Shown here: piece by piece, positions 8,089 to 17,403 of the stretch | Layout: every line of letters begins with the position of its first letter | How positions within the stretch are numbered: the first letter of the stretch is position 1 | Assembly (NCBI RefSeq): GCF_000966285.1 | Contig: NZ_KQ031391.1 | Coordinates: 5,766,430-5,830,429, forward strand | DNA length: 64,000 nucleotides | Direction of reading: 5' to 3' | From: Pseudofrankia sp. DC12 | GTDB lineage: Bacteria; Actinomycetota; Actinomycetes; Frankiales; Frankiaceae | The notes under the pieces: generated by a model | Database searches by the model: none | What the model was told of the DNA's origin: nothing | What the model saw: the letters and a program-made list of their open reading frames with translations, nothing else | Program-made: the position numbers and the translations under genes

Positions 8089-10125
8089 TCAGCCTGGCTG
8101 GCTGGCGCCAGGCACGACCGTCAGGACGGTGCGCACCCGCAGTGGCAGCCGGGCCCGCACCCGGAAGCGGGCCGTCGCCGCCGGGACCGTCCGCCGCCAG
8201 CCGGTGGCCCGCTCCGCGGTGACGATCTGCCAGGCGGCGGCCGCCGGGCCGGCCCAGGCGTCGGCACCCTCGGCGTCGGCCGGTTCGCACAGCGCACGCA
8301 GCGTGACGATCGTCCCGTCGGCCCGGACGAAACGAGCCACCGAGCCGGCCCCGGACCGGTCGAGGCGAGGCTCGGCCGTGAGCCCGAGGCCGGGGGCGAA
8401 CTGGAACAGCACGTCGATGACGTGGGCCCCGGCGCGCCGCGGGCTGGGACGCGTCGGCTCGACGGTGTCGATGATCTCGACCCGGTCCGGCCACAGCCGC
8501 AGGTCGCGCCGATGCGCCGGGCGGCCCCGCAGGTGGTGGAAGCCGGCGTGCTCGCCAGCCAGCAGCACGCCGGCGCCGTCGAAGCCCGCTTCGAGCAGCC
8601 GCGCCCGGGCCGCCCGGCCGGCCCGCAGCGGGCCGCGGGCCTCGACCGAGTCGGCGCCGTCCACGACGATGGTCGAGTGGGCCGCCGTGCCGCGCTCCCG
8701 GCCACGGACCGGGCCTGGCACGTCGGTCGACGTCCCGGTATCCACCAGGAGCGGGCGCCCCGCGTGCCAGAGCAGGAACGCGAGCGCGCTGGCGTGGGCC
8801 GGCGGGTGGGCCGTGCTCGGCGGCCCGAAGTCGGCGAGCACCCACAGCACGCCCGCGGTCGCGACCGCGAGCCCGCTGTCGGCGAGCACTCGCAGCGTCG
8901 GCTCGGCCGCGTCAGGCGCCCTCGCCGCACTTGTCGGCGTCACTCCCGGTGGCGTCGCCAGCGGGCTCGCTGCCGCGAGAACGAGCGCGGCCGACGCGGG
9001 TGCCGATCGCGCCAGGGACCGCGTCCGGCCGGCGGCGGGTCCGGTGGTGGCCGGGACGGGACCGCGCACCGGGGTGTCGACCGGGACGGGGCCGTCCGAA
9101 CCGCGCGCGGCGGGAATGGCCTCGGCCGGGTCGGCCAGCAGGAGAGCCACCATGGGCTCGGCGACGGGGAACCCGTCGTCGAGCGGGGAGACGGTCCCGT
9201 CGGGGGAGCGGACCGCGGCGAGCCAGCCGCGCATCCGGGTGACCGCGTCGGTTAGGTCGGGCGGAACCGGCCGGCCCGCCGCGGCGAGTAGGCCGGTCAC
9301 GTCGATCAGGTCCGCGAGCACCTGGCAGTGGGCGGCGGGTGCCCGCTCGGCGTGGCCGCCGTCGGGCCCCACCTGACGGTGCGCCGCCCGGCGCAGCGCC
9401 TGCGCCCAGCGGTCCGCGTCCGGGCCGTCCCCGGCGGCGACCGCGAGGCCGACCAGCGCCTTGAGGTTCCTGACCAGGTGCCGCCCGGCGACGTCCACCT
9501 CAAGGTGGACCCGCAGGAACGCGCGGTGGCGGGCGAGGTCGAGGGCAAGCGGCCCGTCGGCCGTCGTCCCGGCGGCCAGCGGCCGGTGCAGGGCACACAG
9601 CGACCACGCCCGCACCGAGGCGACGGACGCGGACCAGGCCGCCGCGCGCGCCGCCGGCACGGTCACCGCCCTCGGCGCGGGCACGCAGGCCGCCCGCCAG
9701 GACAGGTACAGCCCGCCGAACAGGTCCCGGTACCCGTCGGTCGTCAGCGCCCAGGCCCACTCCCAGCCATGCAGGTGGTCGTGCCAGCGCGCCGCGGCGT
9801 CCGGCTGGGCCCAGTCCGTGTCCGGGGCGCCTTCCGGGCCGGCGGGGTGCAGCGTCCTGGTGTGGCCGAGCAGGGTGAGCTGGCCCGCGGCGAGCCGGGC
9901 GGGGTCGGCCCACAGCGGCCGGCAGCGGCCGGCGAGTGGGACGAAGCCCGCCGGCCAGCCGTCCGCTCCCAGCGCCCGCTCGGCGCCGGTGAGCACCGTG
10001 AACAGGCCGGGGACGTGGGCCAGCGCCGCGCGCTGCCCGCGCAGCCGGGCCCGCGCGACTAGCTGCCCGGGACGCGAGCCGCGCGCGATCCACTCGTGGC
10101 GGCCCTGCCACGGCGGCGGGATCAC
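8089..10125 (-). CDS. Heparinase II/III family protein (polysaccharide lyase-like)
   Basis: 678-residue protein with the two-part layout of heparinase II/III-like proteins. An alpha-helical toroid-like N-terminal region (about 1-330) contains several Trp-rich helices, for example around HDHLHGWEWAWAL. The C-terminal beta-sandwich domain (about 430-660) holds GRPLLVDTGTSTD, GTAAHSTIVVDGADSVE and the region after it. Such proteins lyse uronic-acid polysaccharides, and relatives inside EPS loci may trim or modify the nascent glycan. No signal peptide is visible at the given N-terminus, so a cytoplasmic location is as likely as export by another route. It lies between an upstream GT2-FkbM fusion and a downstream FkbM gene on the same strand. 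About 60 residues between the two domains are low-complexity. Confidence 0.8.
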   Translation of the reverse strand: MIPPPWQGRHEWIARGSRPGQLVARARLRGQRAALAHVPGLFTVLTGAERALGADGWPAGFVPLAGRCRPLWADPARLAAGQLTLLGHTRTLHPAGPEGAPDTDWAQPDAAARWHDHLHGWEWAWALTTDGYRDLFGGLYLSWRAACVPAPRAVTVPAARAAAWSASVASVRAWSLCALHRPLAAGTTADGPLALDLARHRAFLRVHLEVDVAGRHLVRNLKALVGLAVAAGDGPDADRWAQALRRAAHRQVGPDGGHAERAPAAHCQVLADLIDVTGLLAAAGRPVPPDLTDAVTRMRGWLAAVRSPDGTVSPLDDGFPVAEPMVALLLADPAEAIPAARGSDGPVPVDTPVRGPVPATTGPAAGRTRSLARSAPASAALVLAAASPLATPPGVTPTSAARAPDAAEPTLRVLADSGLAVATAGVLWVLADFGPPSTAHPPAHASALAFLLWHAGRPLLVDTGTSTDVPGPVRGRERGTAAHSTIVVDGADSVEARGPLRAGRAARARLLEAGFDGAGVLLAGEHAGFHHLRGRPAHRRDLRLWPDRVEIIDTVEPTRPSPRRAGAHVIDVLFQFAPGLGLTAEPRLDRSGAGSVARFVRADGTIVTLRALCEPADAEGADAWAGPAAAAWQIVTAERATGWRRTVPAATARFRVRARLPLRVRTVLTVVPGASQPG

Positions 10126-10177
10126 CGCGTCGCCGGAGTCCGCGGTGCCGGCGCGCGCCGCGTGCGGCGCTCGCGGG

Positions 10178-12268
10178 TCACGCCGCGCCGCCGGACGTGT
10201 CGACGGCCGCCGACGGCCGGCGCTCGGCGCGCGGGCGGGGCGCGGTCAGGTGGCGGTGGGCGTACAGGTGACCCGACGGCGCGCGCAGCAGGGTGGGCGT
10301 CGGCGCGAGTTCGTCGTCGAGCAGGACCGAGCCGAAGCCGTGCTCGGCGAGCACCCGTTGCAGCCGGGCCGGGTCGCCCTGCTCGGGATGAAGCCGCATG
10401 ACGATCCGGCCGACGCGGTCCAGCCAGCCCGGCTGGTCGAACAGCGCGAACTCCGAGCCGTCGAGGTCGATCCTCAGGAGGTCGACATGCGGCAGGTCGT
10501 GCCGGTCGAGCAGCTCGGTGACGGTCAGCTCGGGCACCGGGCCGGGCCGGCCGATGCCCCGGCCTGTGGCGCCGGCGAGGACCGCGTCGCCACCCGCCCC
10601 GACCCGCGCGTGCACCAGCTCGATCCGGCCGGCCACGCCGTTGGCGCGGGCGAGGGAGGTGAGCAGGGCGCCGAGCCGAGGCTGTGCCTCGACCGCGACC
10701 ACCCGGCTCGCCCCTGCGGCGGCGGCGAGGACGCTGAACAGGCCCTGGTTCGCGCCGAGGTCGACGACGCTCTCGCCGCTGGCCGGGGCGAAGCCGGGGC
10801 GGGCGGCGTAGGCGCGCCGGCAGTACAGCTGCCGGGCATCGCCGAAGGCCGCCCCGGGCAGTCGGACGTGTACCCCCGGCTGCGGCCGGAACGTCCAGTC
10901 CCGGCCGGCCATGGCTCGGTCTGCCGCGTCGAGGCGGCGGGTCCGCGTCACGGTCGGGGCGTGCGCCGCCACCGCCGCCGCGAACCAGACGGCCGCGGCG
11001 GGACCGGCGACGGCCTTGATCCGGCGCAGCTCGGTGACGAGCTCCGCCGTGCGGGCGTACGTCGCCGCGGCGTTGTCGGCCCGTGCCGCGGCGCGCGTGG
11101 CCTCGGCCTCCGGGGACCGGGGGACGGTCGGGTCGCCCGTCTGGGCCAGCCCGCCCCGGCGGGGAGCCGTCTCGGGTGCGGGACGGGTGGCCCGGTTGGG
11201 AAGGGTGGGCCGCTCCCAGCGCTGCGGGCGCGGCTCGTCCGCGAAGGGCCGGCCGACCGGCGGCAGCGGCCCGAGCCCGTCGAGCAGGCCGTGCCAGGCG
11301 TACCGACAGCGCGCCACACCGCGAGCGCGCAGCAGGTCGGAGCCGGCGGACCGGGGCACCGTCACCAGGGCCAGCCAGAGGGCGACGGCGGCGCCACGCC
11401 GCCGTCCACCGTGCACCCGCGCGAACCAGATCCGGTTGCGCGCGGTGAAGTAGGCGAAGGTGTTGCCGGGAATCGTGCCGCCACCGGTGTGCCAGGCCTG
11501 ATGCTGGCTGACCATCACCCGCCAGCCGGCGGCTCTGGCCCGCCACGCGAGGTCGGCCTCCTCGTAGCCGAGGAAGAACCGGGTGTCCATGGGGACCCGC
11601 CGATGGCACTCGGCCCGGATCAGCAGGATCGCGCCCCGGACGAACGCGACCTCGGCCGGCTGCCCGGCGCGGGCGGCGCGGCGGCGCAGCGGGGCCGCGA
11701 ACAGCGCCGTCAGCCGGGCCGGGCCCGGGTGGATGCCGTCGGCGTTCAGCAGCGTCGGCCCGACGATCCCGACGCCGTCGGTGGCGAGCAGCTCCAGGCA
11801 TCCGTCGAGGGTGGCCTCCGGCAGCCGGACGTCGTTGTTCAGCAGCAGGTATGCGTCGCTGTCGGGGCGGGTGTCCGCGCCGTGGTGGAAGCCGCCGGCG
11901 AAGCCCAGGTTTGTGTCCGGCACGAGCCAGTCGGCACCGGGCGGCAGCCCGGGTGGGCGACCGGTGGCATCGTTCGCGACGACGACGACGGCGGTGAGCC
12001 GGCGCATCGTCACCAGCCGTTCCACCAGCCTGGCCGTCGGCTCGACCGGCCCCCAGTGCACGACGACCGCGGTCACCCGCGCGAGGTCGCCGGCCGTGCC
12101 GGCCGATCCGACGGGCGGCTCGGGCCGTCCCTCGCGCGAGGGAGCCGCCGGACTGGCGGCAGGCGGGAGCATCGCACGGGCCGGCGCAGGCAGCGTGCTG
12201 CTCGGTGGGCTCACGGGCAGGCCGCGTCGTGGTGTCGTCGGCCCCGGGATGTCACGTGGCTCGCTCAT
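10178..12268 (-). CDS. Fused GT2 glycosyltransferase - FkbM methyltransferase
   Basis: 696-residue two-domain enzyme. After a low-complexity N-terminus (about 1-60) comes a GT2 (GT-A fold) domain of the rhamnosyltransferase-like type: VTAVVVHWG, DTNLGFAGGFHHG, YLLLNNDVRLPEATLDG (NND as the metal-binding DxD equivalent) and GYEEADLAWRARAAGW (the ED motif). A linker follows, and the C-terminal FkbM domain (about 485-680) has VVDLGANQGLFSVLAA, VVAVEAQPR and the hallmark LLRIDLDGSEFALF. Sugar transfer and O-methylation of the same residue by one polypeptide is the natural inference. It leads a probable operon with the heparinase-like and FkbM genes downstream (gap 52 bp). The sugar donor cannot be predicted. 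Confidence 0.88.
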   Translation of the reverse strand: MSEPRDIPGPTTPRRGLPVSPPSSTLPAPARAMLPPAASPAAPSREGRPEPPVGSAGTAGDLARVTAVVVHWGPVEPTARLVERLVTMRRLTAVVVVANDATGRPPGLPPGADWLVPDTNLGFAGGFHHGADTRPDSDAYLLLNNDVRLPEATLDGCLELLATDGVGIVGPTLLNADGIHPGPARLTALFAAPLRRRAARAGQPAEVAFVRGAILLIRAECHRRVPMDTRFFLGYEEADLAWRARAAGWRVMVSQHQAWHTGGGTIPGNTFAYFTARNRIWFARVHGGRRRGAAVALWLALVTVPRSAGSDLLRARGVARCRYAWHGLLDGLGPLPPVGRPFADEPRPQRWERPTLPNRATRPAPETAPRRGGLAQTGDPTVPRSPEAEATRAAARADNAAATYARTAELVTELRRIKAVAGPAAAVWFAAAVAAHAPTVTRTRRLDAADRAMAGRDWTFRPQPGVHVRLPGAAFGDARQLYCRRAYAARPGFAPASGESVVDLGANQGLFSVLAAAAGASRVVAVEAQPRLGALLTSLARANGVAGRIELVHARVGAGGDAVLAGATGRGIGRPGPVPELTVTELLDRHDLPHVDLLRIDLDGSEFALFDQPGWLDRVGRIVMRLHPEQGDPARLQRVLAEHGFGSVLLDDELAPTPTLLRAPSGHLYAHRHLTAPRPRAERRPSAAVDTSGGAA

Positions 12269-12414
12269 CGCGCGGCTGACCTCCGGTCAGGAGCGTGCCT
12301 CAGGCTTCTTGATCGCATCGCTGCCCCGGGAACGCGTCACTGCCGGGTAGCCGCATCGTTACCACGGATTCCGATGTCGGGATGTAGCTGACGCGTTGCC
12401 ATCAGTGATGGACC

Positions 12415-13548
12415 TTATTCAGGCTGGACCGAGGCGGGAAGCTTCTGCTCCGCAGGCGTGTCGGCCGTACCGCGCTGGACCGGGACGGACACTTGCGTCC
12501 TGGCGGCATCCCCGATCGAGACGGTCGCCGCGGCCCGGCGGGCGGCGACCCGGCCAGGAGCGCCCAGATACCTCGCGACCAGAACGCACACGCCGAGGTC
12601 CGCGCATGCCCGGACCGGGGCGGCCGCCCGCGCGGCGGTGACGAGCCCAAGCATGGCGCACAGCGCGGCGAGCAGACCCGTGTAGCCGGCGGTCGCGGTG
12701 TGTGACCAGCCGGCCGCGACCAGCCGCTGGTAGGCGTGGCCGCCCTGCGGCCGGTACCAGCGCTCGCCGGCCCGTGCTCGGCGGCCGAGCGTGGTCGCTG
12801 TGTCCGCCAGGTAGAGGACCACAGGTGCCAGCACTGCCTCGACGCCGACGCCGGACAGCGCCGCCTGCAGCGCCAGCGCCGCGATCGCCGCGCCGAGTGC
12901 ACAGCTACCAGCATCGCCGAGGAACACCAGTGCCCTCGGCACGTTGAACGGCGCGAACCCGACCGCCGCGCCCGCAAGCACAGCGCCGCCGGTGACCAGC
13001 GGGGGGTTGTGGTGCAGCGTCCCGACCAGCGCGTATCCGGCGCCCGCGACGATTGCCTGCGCGGCCGAGATGCCGTTCACGCCGTCCATGAACTTGAAGG
13101 CGTTCACGAGACCGGTCAGCCAGACCGGCCCGACCAGGATGGCGGCGACGAGCAGTCCGGCGCCCGGCCGCCCGCCCGTCAGCGTCACGCTGACGATGGT
13201 CATCGCGGTCACCGCGAACGCGGCCATCACCTGCACCGCGAGGCGCCGCGGTGGCGTCATCCCGCCGATGTTGCCGGCCACGTCCTGGGCCAGCCCCAGC
13301 AGGCCGAACAAGGTGATCGCCAGCGTCATCGGCAGCAGATCGGGCGCGTTGGCACGCCCGCTGGTGAGCACCGTGAACATCACGCCGGCGAAGAGGCCCA
13401 GCACCACCGCGGCGCCGCTACCCCGCGGCGTCGGGTGCGGGGTGCGCTCGTCGGCGACGTCGAGCACCGACAGCCGGCGCAGGTAGGCGCTGACGACGGG
13501 CATCGCGGCCAGGGTGATGACGCAGGCCGCGAATCCGGCACCGACCAT
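12415..13548 (-). CDS. WecA/MraY-type polyprenyl-phosphate N-acetylhexosamine-1-phosphate transferase
   Basis: Integral membrane enzyme of the PNPT superfamily (PF00953), which transfers a sugar 1-phosphate from a UDP-sugar to undecaprenyl phosphate. It has about ten hydrophobic segments and the cytoplasmic-loop signatures DERTPHPTPRGSGA, KFMDGVNGIS (metal and uridine binding) and VFLGDAGS, and ends in a HAYQRL segment corresponding to the family His-rich loop. The 377 aa length is normal for WecA-like proteins. It may start a lipid-linked glycan in this locus; a second, unrelated initiating transferase (the PglC-type gene at 25097) is present. It reads divergently from the acetyltransferase at 13814. 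The last 40 residues are unconserved. Confidence 0.85.
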   Translation of the reverse strand: MVGAGFAACVITLAAMPVVSAYLRRLSVLDVADERTPHPTPRGSGAAVVLGLFAGVMFTVLTSGRANAPDLLPMTLAITLFGLLGLAQDVAGNIGGMTPPRRLAVQVMAAFAVTAMTIVSVTLTGGRPGAGLLVAAILVGPVWLTGLVNAFKFMDGVNGISAAQAIVAGAGYALVGTLHHNPPLVTGGAVLAGAAVGFAPFNVPRALVFLGDAGSCALGAAIAALALQAALSGVGVEAVLAPVVLYLADTATTLGRRARAGERWYRPQGGHAYQRLVAAGWSHTATAGYTGLLAALCAMLGLVTAARAAAPVRACADLGVCVLVARYLGAPGRVAARRAAATVSIGDAARTQVSVPVQRGTADTPAEQKLPASVQPE

Positions 13549-13813
13549 GTGTTCCTCCGTGCGGGGAAGCTGGACGGGATGGCACCGCGCTCGGGCCGCT
13601 GGTCGTCACACAATGTAGTCCTGTCTGGACGCCAGGCCGTGTGAGGTTATGGAAAGTGTCTGCTCGCGTGAAGGTAGCGCGACGGGCGCCGCCCGGGTGC
13701 TCTCGTGGCCGTGCCAGCCTGTCGGCTCGTCGCGCATGGTGACTGCGCTGCGGTTGGCGAGACTACTTCGCACGGACGTTGTGGCGACGCCGGAGAGAGG
13801 GGGCGACGCTGAG

Positions 13814-14473
13814 GTGAAGGCGCTGGTTGTCGTGGGTGGGGGCGGGCACGGACGGGAGCTGCTCGACGTCGTCGAGGCGGTGAACGCGGTTCGGCCGCAG
13901 TTTGATCTTCTGGGCGTGCTCGATGACGGCACGCCGGATCTCGAAGTGCTCGCCGCCTGCGGGGTTCGCCACTTGGGGCCGGTACGCCTGCTCGCCGAGC
14001 TGGACGCCCAGTACGTGCTGGGAATCGGTTCTCCTGACGCGCGGCGGGTGATCGATCTCGCGGCCACCGAGTGGGGACGAGTACCGGCGACGTTGGTCCA
14101 TCCGTCCGCCGTGGTCGGCCGCCGGGTCACGCTGGGGCCTGGCACCGTGGTGTGCGGGCTCGCCAGCATCACGACCAACGTGCGCACCGGCCGCCACGTC
14201 CATCTCAACATCGCGGCGACGGTCGCGCATGACTGCAGGCTCGGCGACTACGTCACGCTCGCTCCCGGTGCGCGCCTCAGCGGCGCCGTGACCGCGGGGG
14301 AGGGGTCGACCATCGGGACCGGGGCGGTCGTGATTCAGGGGTGCGCGGTCGGAGCCGGGACGATCGTCGGAGCCGGTGCGGTCGTGGTCCGGGACCTTCC
14401 CGCCGATGTCGTGGCGGTCGGGGTGCCCGCACGGCCTCGCCCGTCGGCGCGGAACGCCAGCGGCGTGCCGTGA
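13814..14473 (+). CDS. NeuD/PglD-type sugar O- or N-acetyltransferase
   Basis: Left-handed beta-helix acetyltransferase. The N-terminal Rossmann-like UDP-sugar-binding part begins VKALVVVGGGGHGRELLDVV (residues 1-20 from the GTG at 13814) and is followed by hexapeptide repeats (VHPSAVVGRRVTLGPGT ... IGTGAVVIQGCAVGAGTIVGAGAVVVRD). The His in NIAATVAHDCRLGDY matches the catalytic base of PglD. PglD acetylates the 4-amino group of a UDP-amino-sugar and NeuD acetylates sialic acid. With a DegT aminotransferase and a PglC-like transferase in the same locus, a bacillosamine-like amino sugar is a reasonable inference. The frame is open back to 13649, but the conserved fold begins at the GTG given. 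Confidence 0.82.
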   Translation: MKALVVVGGGGHGRELLDVVEAVNAVRPQFDLLGVLDDGTPDLEVLAACGVRHLGPVRLLAELDAQYVLGIGSPDARRVIDLAATEWGRVPATLVHPSAVVGRRVTLGPGTVVCGLASITTNVRTGRHVHLNIAATVAHDCRLGDYVTLAPGARLSGAVTAGEGSTIGTGAVVIQGCAVGAGTIVGAGAVVVRDLPADVVAVGVPARPRPSARNASGVP

Positions 14474-14529
14474 GAGGTCGCGGCGAGCGAACGCGTCGTC
14501 GCCGCCCGGATGGGGACGGGCCGGCGAGC

Positions 14530-15801
14530 TCAGCCATTCACGGATGTACGGCTCCGCAGGGTCTTGACCCTACTAGTCCCCCGCTGAAGAAGCTGCTGGA
14601 ACAGGGAATCGAGGTCGTTCCACATGTCCTCGGGCCTGAAATCGCGCTGTACTCGCTCCCGCCCGAGCTCCCCCATCCTCCGGCTGCGCCCGGGGTCGGA
14701 CAACAGCTGGCCGAGCGCCTCCGCAAGAGCCAACGGATCGCGCGGGGGGACGATGACTCCGGTGACCCCGTCGACCACAGCGTCGACGGCACCGGTCACC
14801 GAGGTCGTCACGACGGGGCGACCCGCAGCAGCAGCCTGAAGAGCGACGCCGGGAATTCCCTCACGATAGGTGGGCAGGGCAAGGATGTTCATCGCATGAT
14901 ACGCCGGCGTCGGGTCCTCCAGCCATCCCGTCCCGACGACACGAGGGAGCCCGGAGACGAGCGATTCGAACTCTATTGGCAGCGGATCCGCCGGATCCTC
15001 CGCGCCGACCAGTAGCAGGTAGAGATCGGGGAAGCTCGGTTGCAGCAGCCGGTACGCGGCAATCAGGTCGAGGATTCCCTTGTCCTGGGCAATCCGCCCG
15101 ACGAACCCGACGACAGAAGAATTCTGTGGAATCCCGAGCTGCGCGCGCAGTTCCCGGCCGGCGCCGATCCGGTCCTCGGTCTCGGCGAATCGGTCGTAGT
15201 CGACACCATTCAACGTCCCTTTGTGGAGGACAATTGACTTGCCCTTTCGGAGAAGTTGTAGCGACTCGGCTCGACGCAAAAGGCTCGGCCCGACGCAGAC
15301 GACGGTCTGCGCGCATCTGCATGCGATCCACTCGGCGGCCCAGAGGACCGATCTTCGCGGTCCCGAGACGGCCTCCAGGCGCAAGCCGTGCAGCACATAA
15401 ATCCGGCACGGAACGCCGGTCAGCAGAGCGGCAAGACCGCCGAGGAGGCCGGCTTTCGGGGTTCCCACGCTAGTGATCGTCGGCCGGATCTCGCGGAACA
15501 GCCTACAAAGGCCCAGCAGCGCGCGGACGTCCGCCGAGGGGGAGATCTCACGGCGCATCTCGACGGCCGCTGTGGCCACACCCTCTCGCCGAGAAACCAC
15601 CTCGAGAAGGCTGCCGGGAGAAGAGACCACGGTTACTTCATAGCCCCGTCGCCGGAACTCCCCGAGCTGGCCGCGCAGCAGGACGTCCGCGCTGAGCGGC
15701 ACCGTGGTCACAAAGACCAGCCTGGGCCGACCGGTGGGCGGCGCGCCAGCGTCACGGGAAGCAGTTCCCATCACTCCGGGAACGGTTTTCGACAATGCCA
15801 T
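14530..15801 (-). CDS. GT4-family glycosyltransferase
   Basis: Retaining GT-B glycosyltransferase. The N-terminal Glyco_trans_4-like domain starts at PRLVFVTTVPLSADVL; then come VGTPKAGLLGG, the inter-domain VVGFVGRIAQDKGILDLI, and the C-terminal ILALPTYREGIPGVALQAAA with E-x7-type spacing, followed by GRPVVTTSVTGAVDAVVDG. This looks like PglA- or CapM-type enzymes that add the second sugar to a lipid-linked oligosaccharide. The ATG at 15801 is chosen; an ATG at 15771 with GGAG close by is an alternative. It is on the same strand as the next two genes upstream, with gaps of about 200-270 bp. Codon usage is less extreme in GC than in the housekeeping block. Confidence 0.82.
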   Translation of the reverse strand: MALSKTVPGVMGTASRDAGAPPTGRPRLVFVTTVPLSADVLLRGQLGEFRRRGYEVTVVSSPGSLLEVVSRREGVATAAVEMRREISPSADVRALLGLCRLFREIRPTITSVGTPKAGLLGGLAALLTGVPCRIYVLHGLRLEAVSGPRRSVLWAAEWIACRCAQTVVCVGPSLLRRAESLQLLRKGKSIVLHKGTLNGVDYDRFAETEDRIGAGRELRAQLGIPQNSSVVGFVGRIAQDKGILDLIAAYRLLQPSFPDLYLLLVGAEDPADPLPIEFESLVSGLPRVVGTGWLEDPTPAYHAMNILALPTYREGIPGVALQAAAAGRPVVTTSVTGAVDAVVDGVTGVIVPPRDPLALAEALGQLLSDPGRSRRMGELGRERVQRDFRPEDMWNDLDSLFQQLLQRGTSRVKTLRSRTSVNG

Positions 15802-16016
15802 AGAAGACCACGCAATCAGATCGGTGTGCCGGCCGATGCCCCACCGCCGCGGCCACCTTCCCAAAGGGACATTTCGGCGCGTCTGTGTCGTGCCTTCGCG
15901 GCCACCGGCCGCGTGAGCCGGCCATGCCGCGCCGCGAAGAGGAGATCGAGGTCATGGCTCCCGCCCGTACGGACCAGTCCGCGAGAGATTGTCGACCGGG
16001 GCCGGCGTCAGGTGGG

Positions 16017-17132
16017 TCAGAATAGGCGATCTTCGATGCCCATCTGATCTGGGCCGCGCGCCCTGAAGTCACCGAGGCCGACGGCATCTGTCCAGGCGAT
16101 TGACCAGGACGAGAAGGAGTAATGCTCCTCGACCGCTCGCCGTGCCGCTTCTCCCATTTTTCGCCTGGCGTTCGCGGACATGGACACAAGGCTGTCAAGC
16201 GCGTCAGACCAGTCGTCGTGGACCGATGGCCCATACCCACCGAACCGTTTGAGCGCCAGTTCGTTCGCGCCAACCGGAGAGCCGATCACCGGAAGTCCGG
16301 TGGCGGCGTACTCAATGATCTTGTACGCGCACTTGCCGCGCTCGTAAGGGCCATCCGCCAGCGGAGCAATGGCGATGTCCGCACCCGCCAGCAGCCCTCC
16401 GACCCTGTCTCTACGCCACTGCACTCGATCGATCATCACGTCGAGCGGCCCCAGGGAGGCGTCAGCACCGCTGACCAGGCGCAGGCGAGCGCCCGAGCGG
16501 CGGTGGAAGTCCAGAAGCGGCGTCGAGATGAGCCGAAGGTACCGTTCGGTGCTCGGGCTGCCGACCCAGATGAGAAGGGGCGGGTCCGCGAGGGAATAGG
16601 ACGTCTTGCGTTGATACTTAGCCGGGTCGACGCAACTTGGAATGACGACGACGTCCGGGCAGAGTCCGGTTGCCCAGTCCGCCAGCGTGTCGTTCCCGGC
16701 GATAACTCGGTCAGCTGACCGGACGGCGGCGTGGCACTTGGGTGGTTTGGGCGCGACCCTGCGATGGAGGCCGCCCCCATCGTCCCACTGAAGGGCATCG
16801 TCAAAGTCGTACACAGCGAGTTCGGCGGCCGTCATCAGTCGCCGTTCCAACCCGCCTCGGCTCAGCGGGCTCGCCTCACGGTGCAGGAGAAGCCTCGGGA
16901 TCCGCCTACTAGCGAGCTTCCTGACGTGGCCCTCCGCCTGACGGACCTTCGCTGCGTTCCGAAGCAACGTGCCCGGGCTCGCATTCGCGGCACCGAGGTA
17001 GTCGTAGACGTTCGCGGTGACCCCCAGCCACCTCATCCAGTCATACACCCGAACCCGTGAGCTCGCCCCATCGGGCCCGTACGGAGTGACCGCGGTCAGC
17101 ACTGGGGCTCTAAACGCCTCGGTCAACCCGAC
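16017..17132 (-). CDS. Glycosyltransferase (GT4-like, GT-B fold)
   Basis: 371-residue putative glycosyltransferase. Features seen: ASSRVRVYDWMRWL near the N-terminus (start strand and acceptor loop), VYDFDDALQWDD, VIAGNDTLADWA, the inter-domain PLLIWVGSPSTERYL, then ADIAIAPLADGPYERGKCAYKIIEYAATGLPVI, where the K-IIEY stretch takes the place of the usual EX7E nucleotide-binding motif. This pattern is known from GT4-like enzymes of EPS loci. The start is set at the GTG (17132) before LTEAFRAPVLTAVTPYG because the preceding Arg-rich stretch is not family-like. Substrate unknown. Confidence 0.75.
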   Translation of the reverse strand, partial: VGLTEAFRAPVLTAVTPYGPDGASSRVRVYDWMRWLGVTANVYDYLGAANASPGTLLRNAAKVRQAEGHVRKLASRRIPRLLLHREASPLSRGGLERRLMTAAELAVYDFDDALQWDDGGGLHRRVAPKPPKCHAAVRSADRVIAGNDTLADWATGLCPDVVVIPSCVDPAKYQRKTSYSLADPPLLIWVGSPSTERYLRLISTPLLDFHRRSGARLRLVSGADASLGPLDVMIDRVQWRRDRVGGLLAGADIAIAPLADGPYERGKCAYKIIEYAATGLPVIGSPVGANELALKRFGGYGPSVHDDWSDALDSLVSMSANARRKMGEAARRAVEEHYSFSSWSIAWTDAVGLGDFRARGPDQMGIEDRLF

Positions 17133-17403
17133 CCCCTCTGTGTCAAGATACCTACACTGTGATAGGCATCGGCGAACGGCCGGATGACTAGGACGACGCC
17201 TACCGTGGCCAGAAGCGGATCGGAACCGGCGAAACGGTTCTGCTCGGCCACGGCCGCACTTCCGAGTCGTGTCATATCCACCGGAAGATGGACCTGCCGG
17301 CACCTCGCCCGATCAGGTAATCCTCGCTCCGCAAGGTCGACGAGGGCCGGCGGAGCCCGGTGTTCTTGGCGGCGACCATGAAACCTGTGGCGTCCCGAGA
17401 TCA

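Noticed and set aside
9461-12391. 976-codon open frame on the plus strand opposite the heparinase-like and GT2-FkbM genes
   Set aside because: Antisense shadow of real genes in a very GC-rich genome; composition is Arg/Gly/Ala-rich and no domain is visible.
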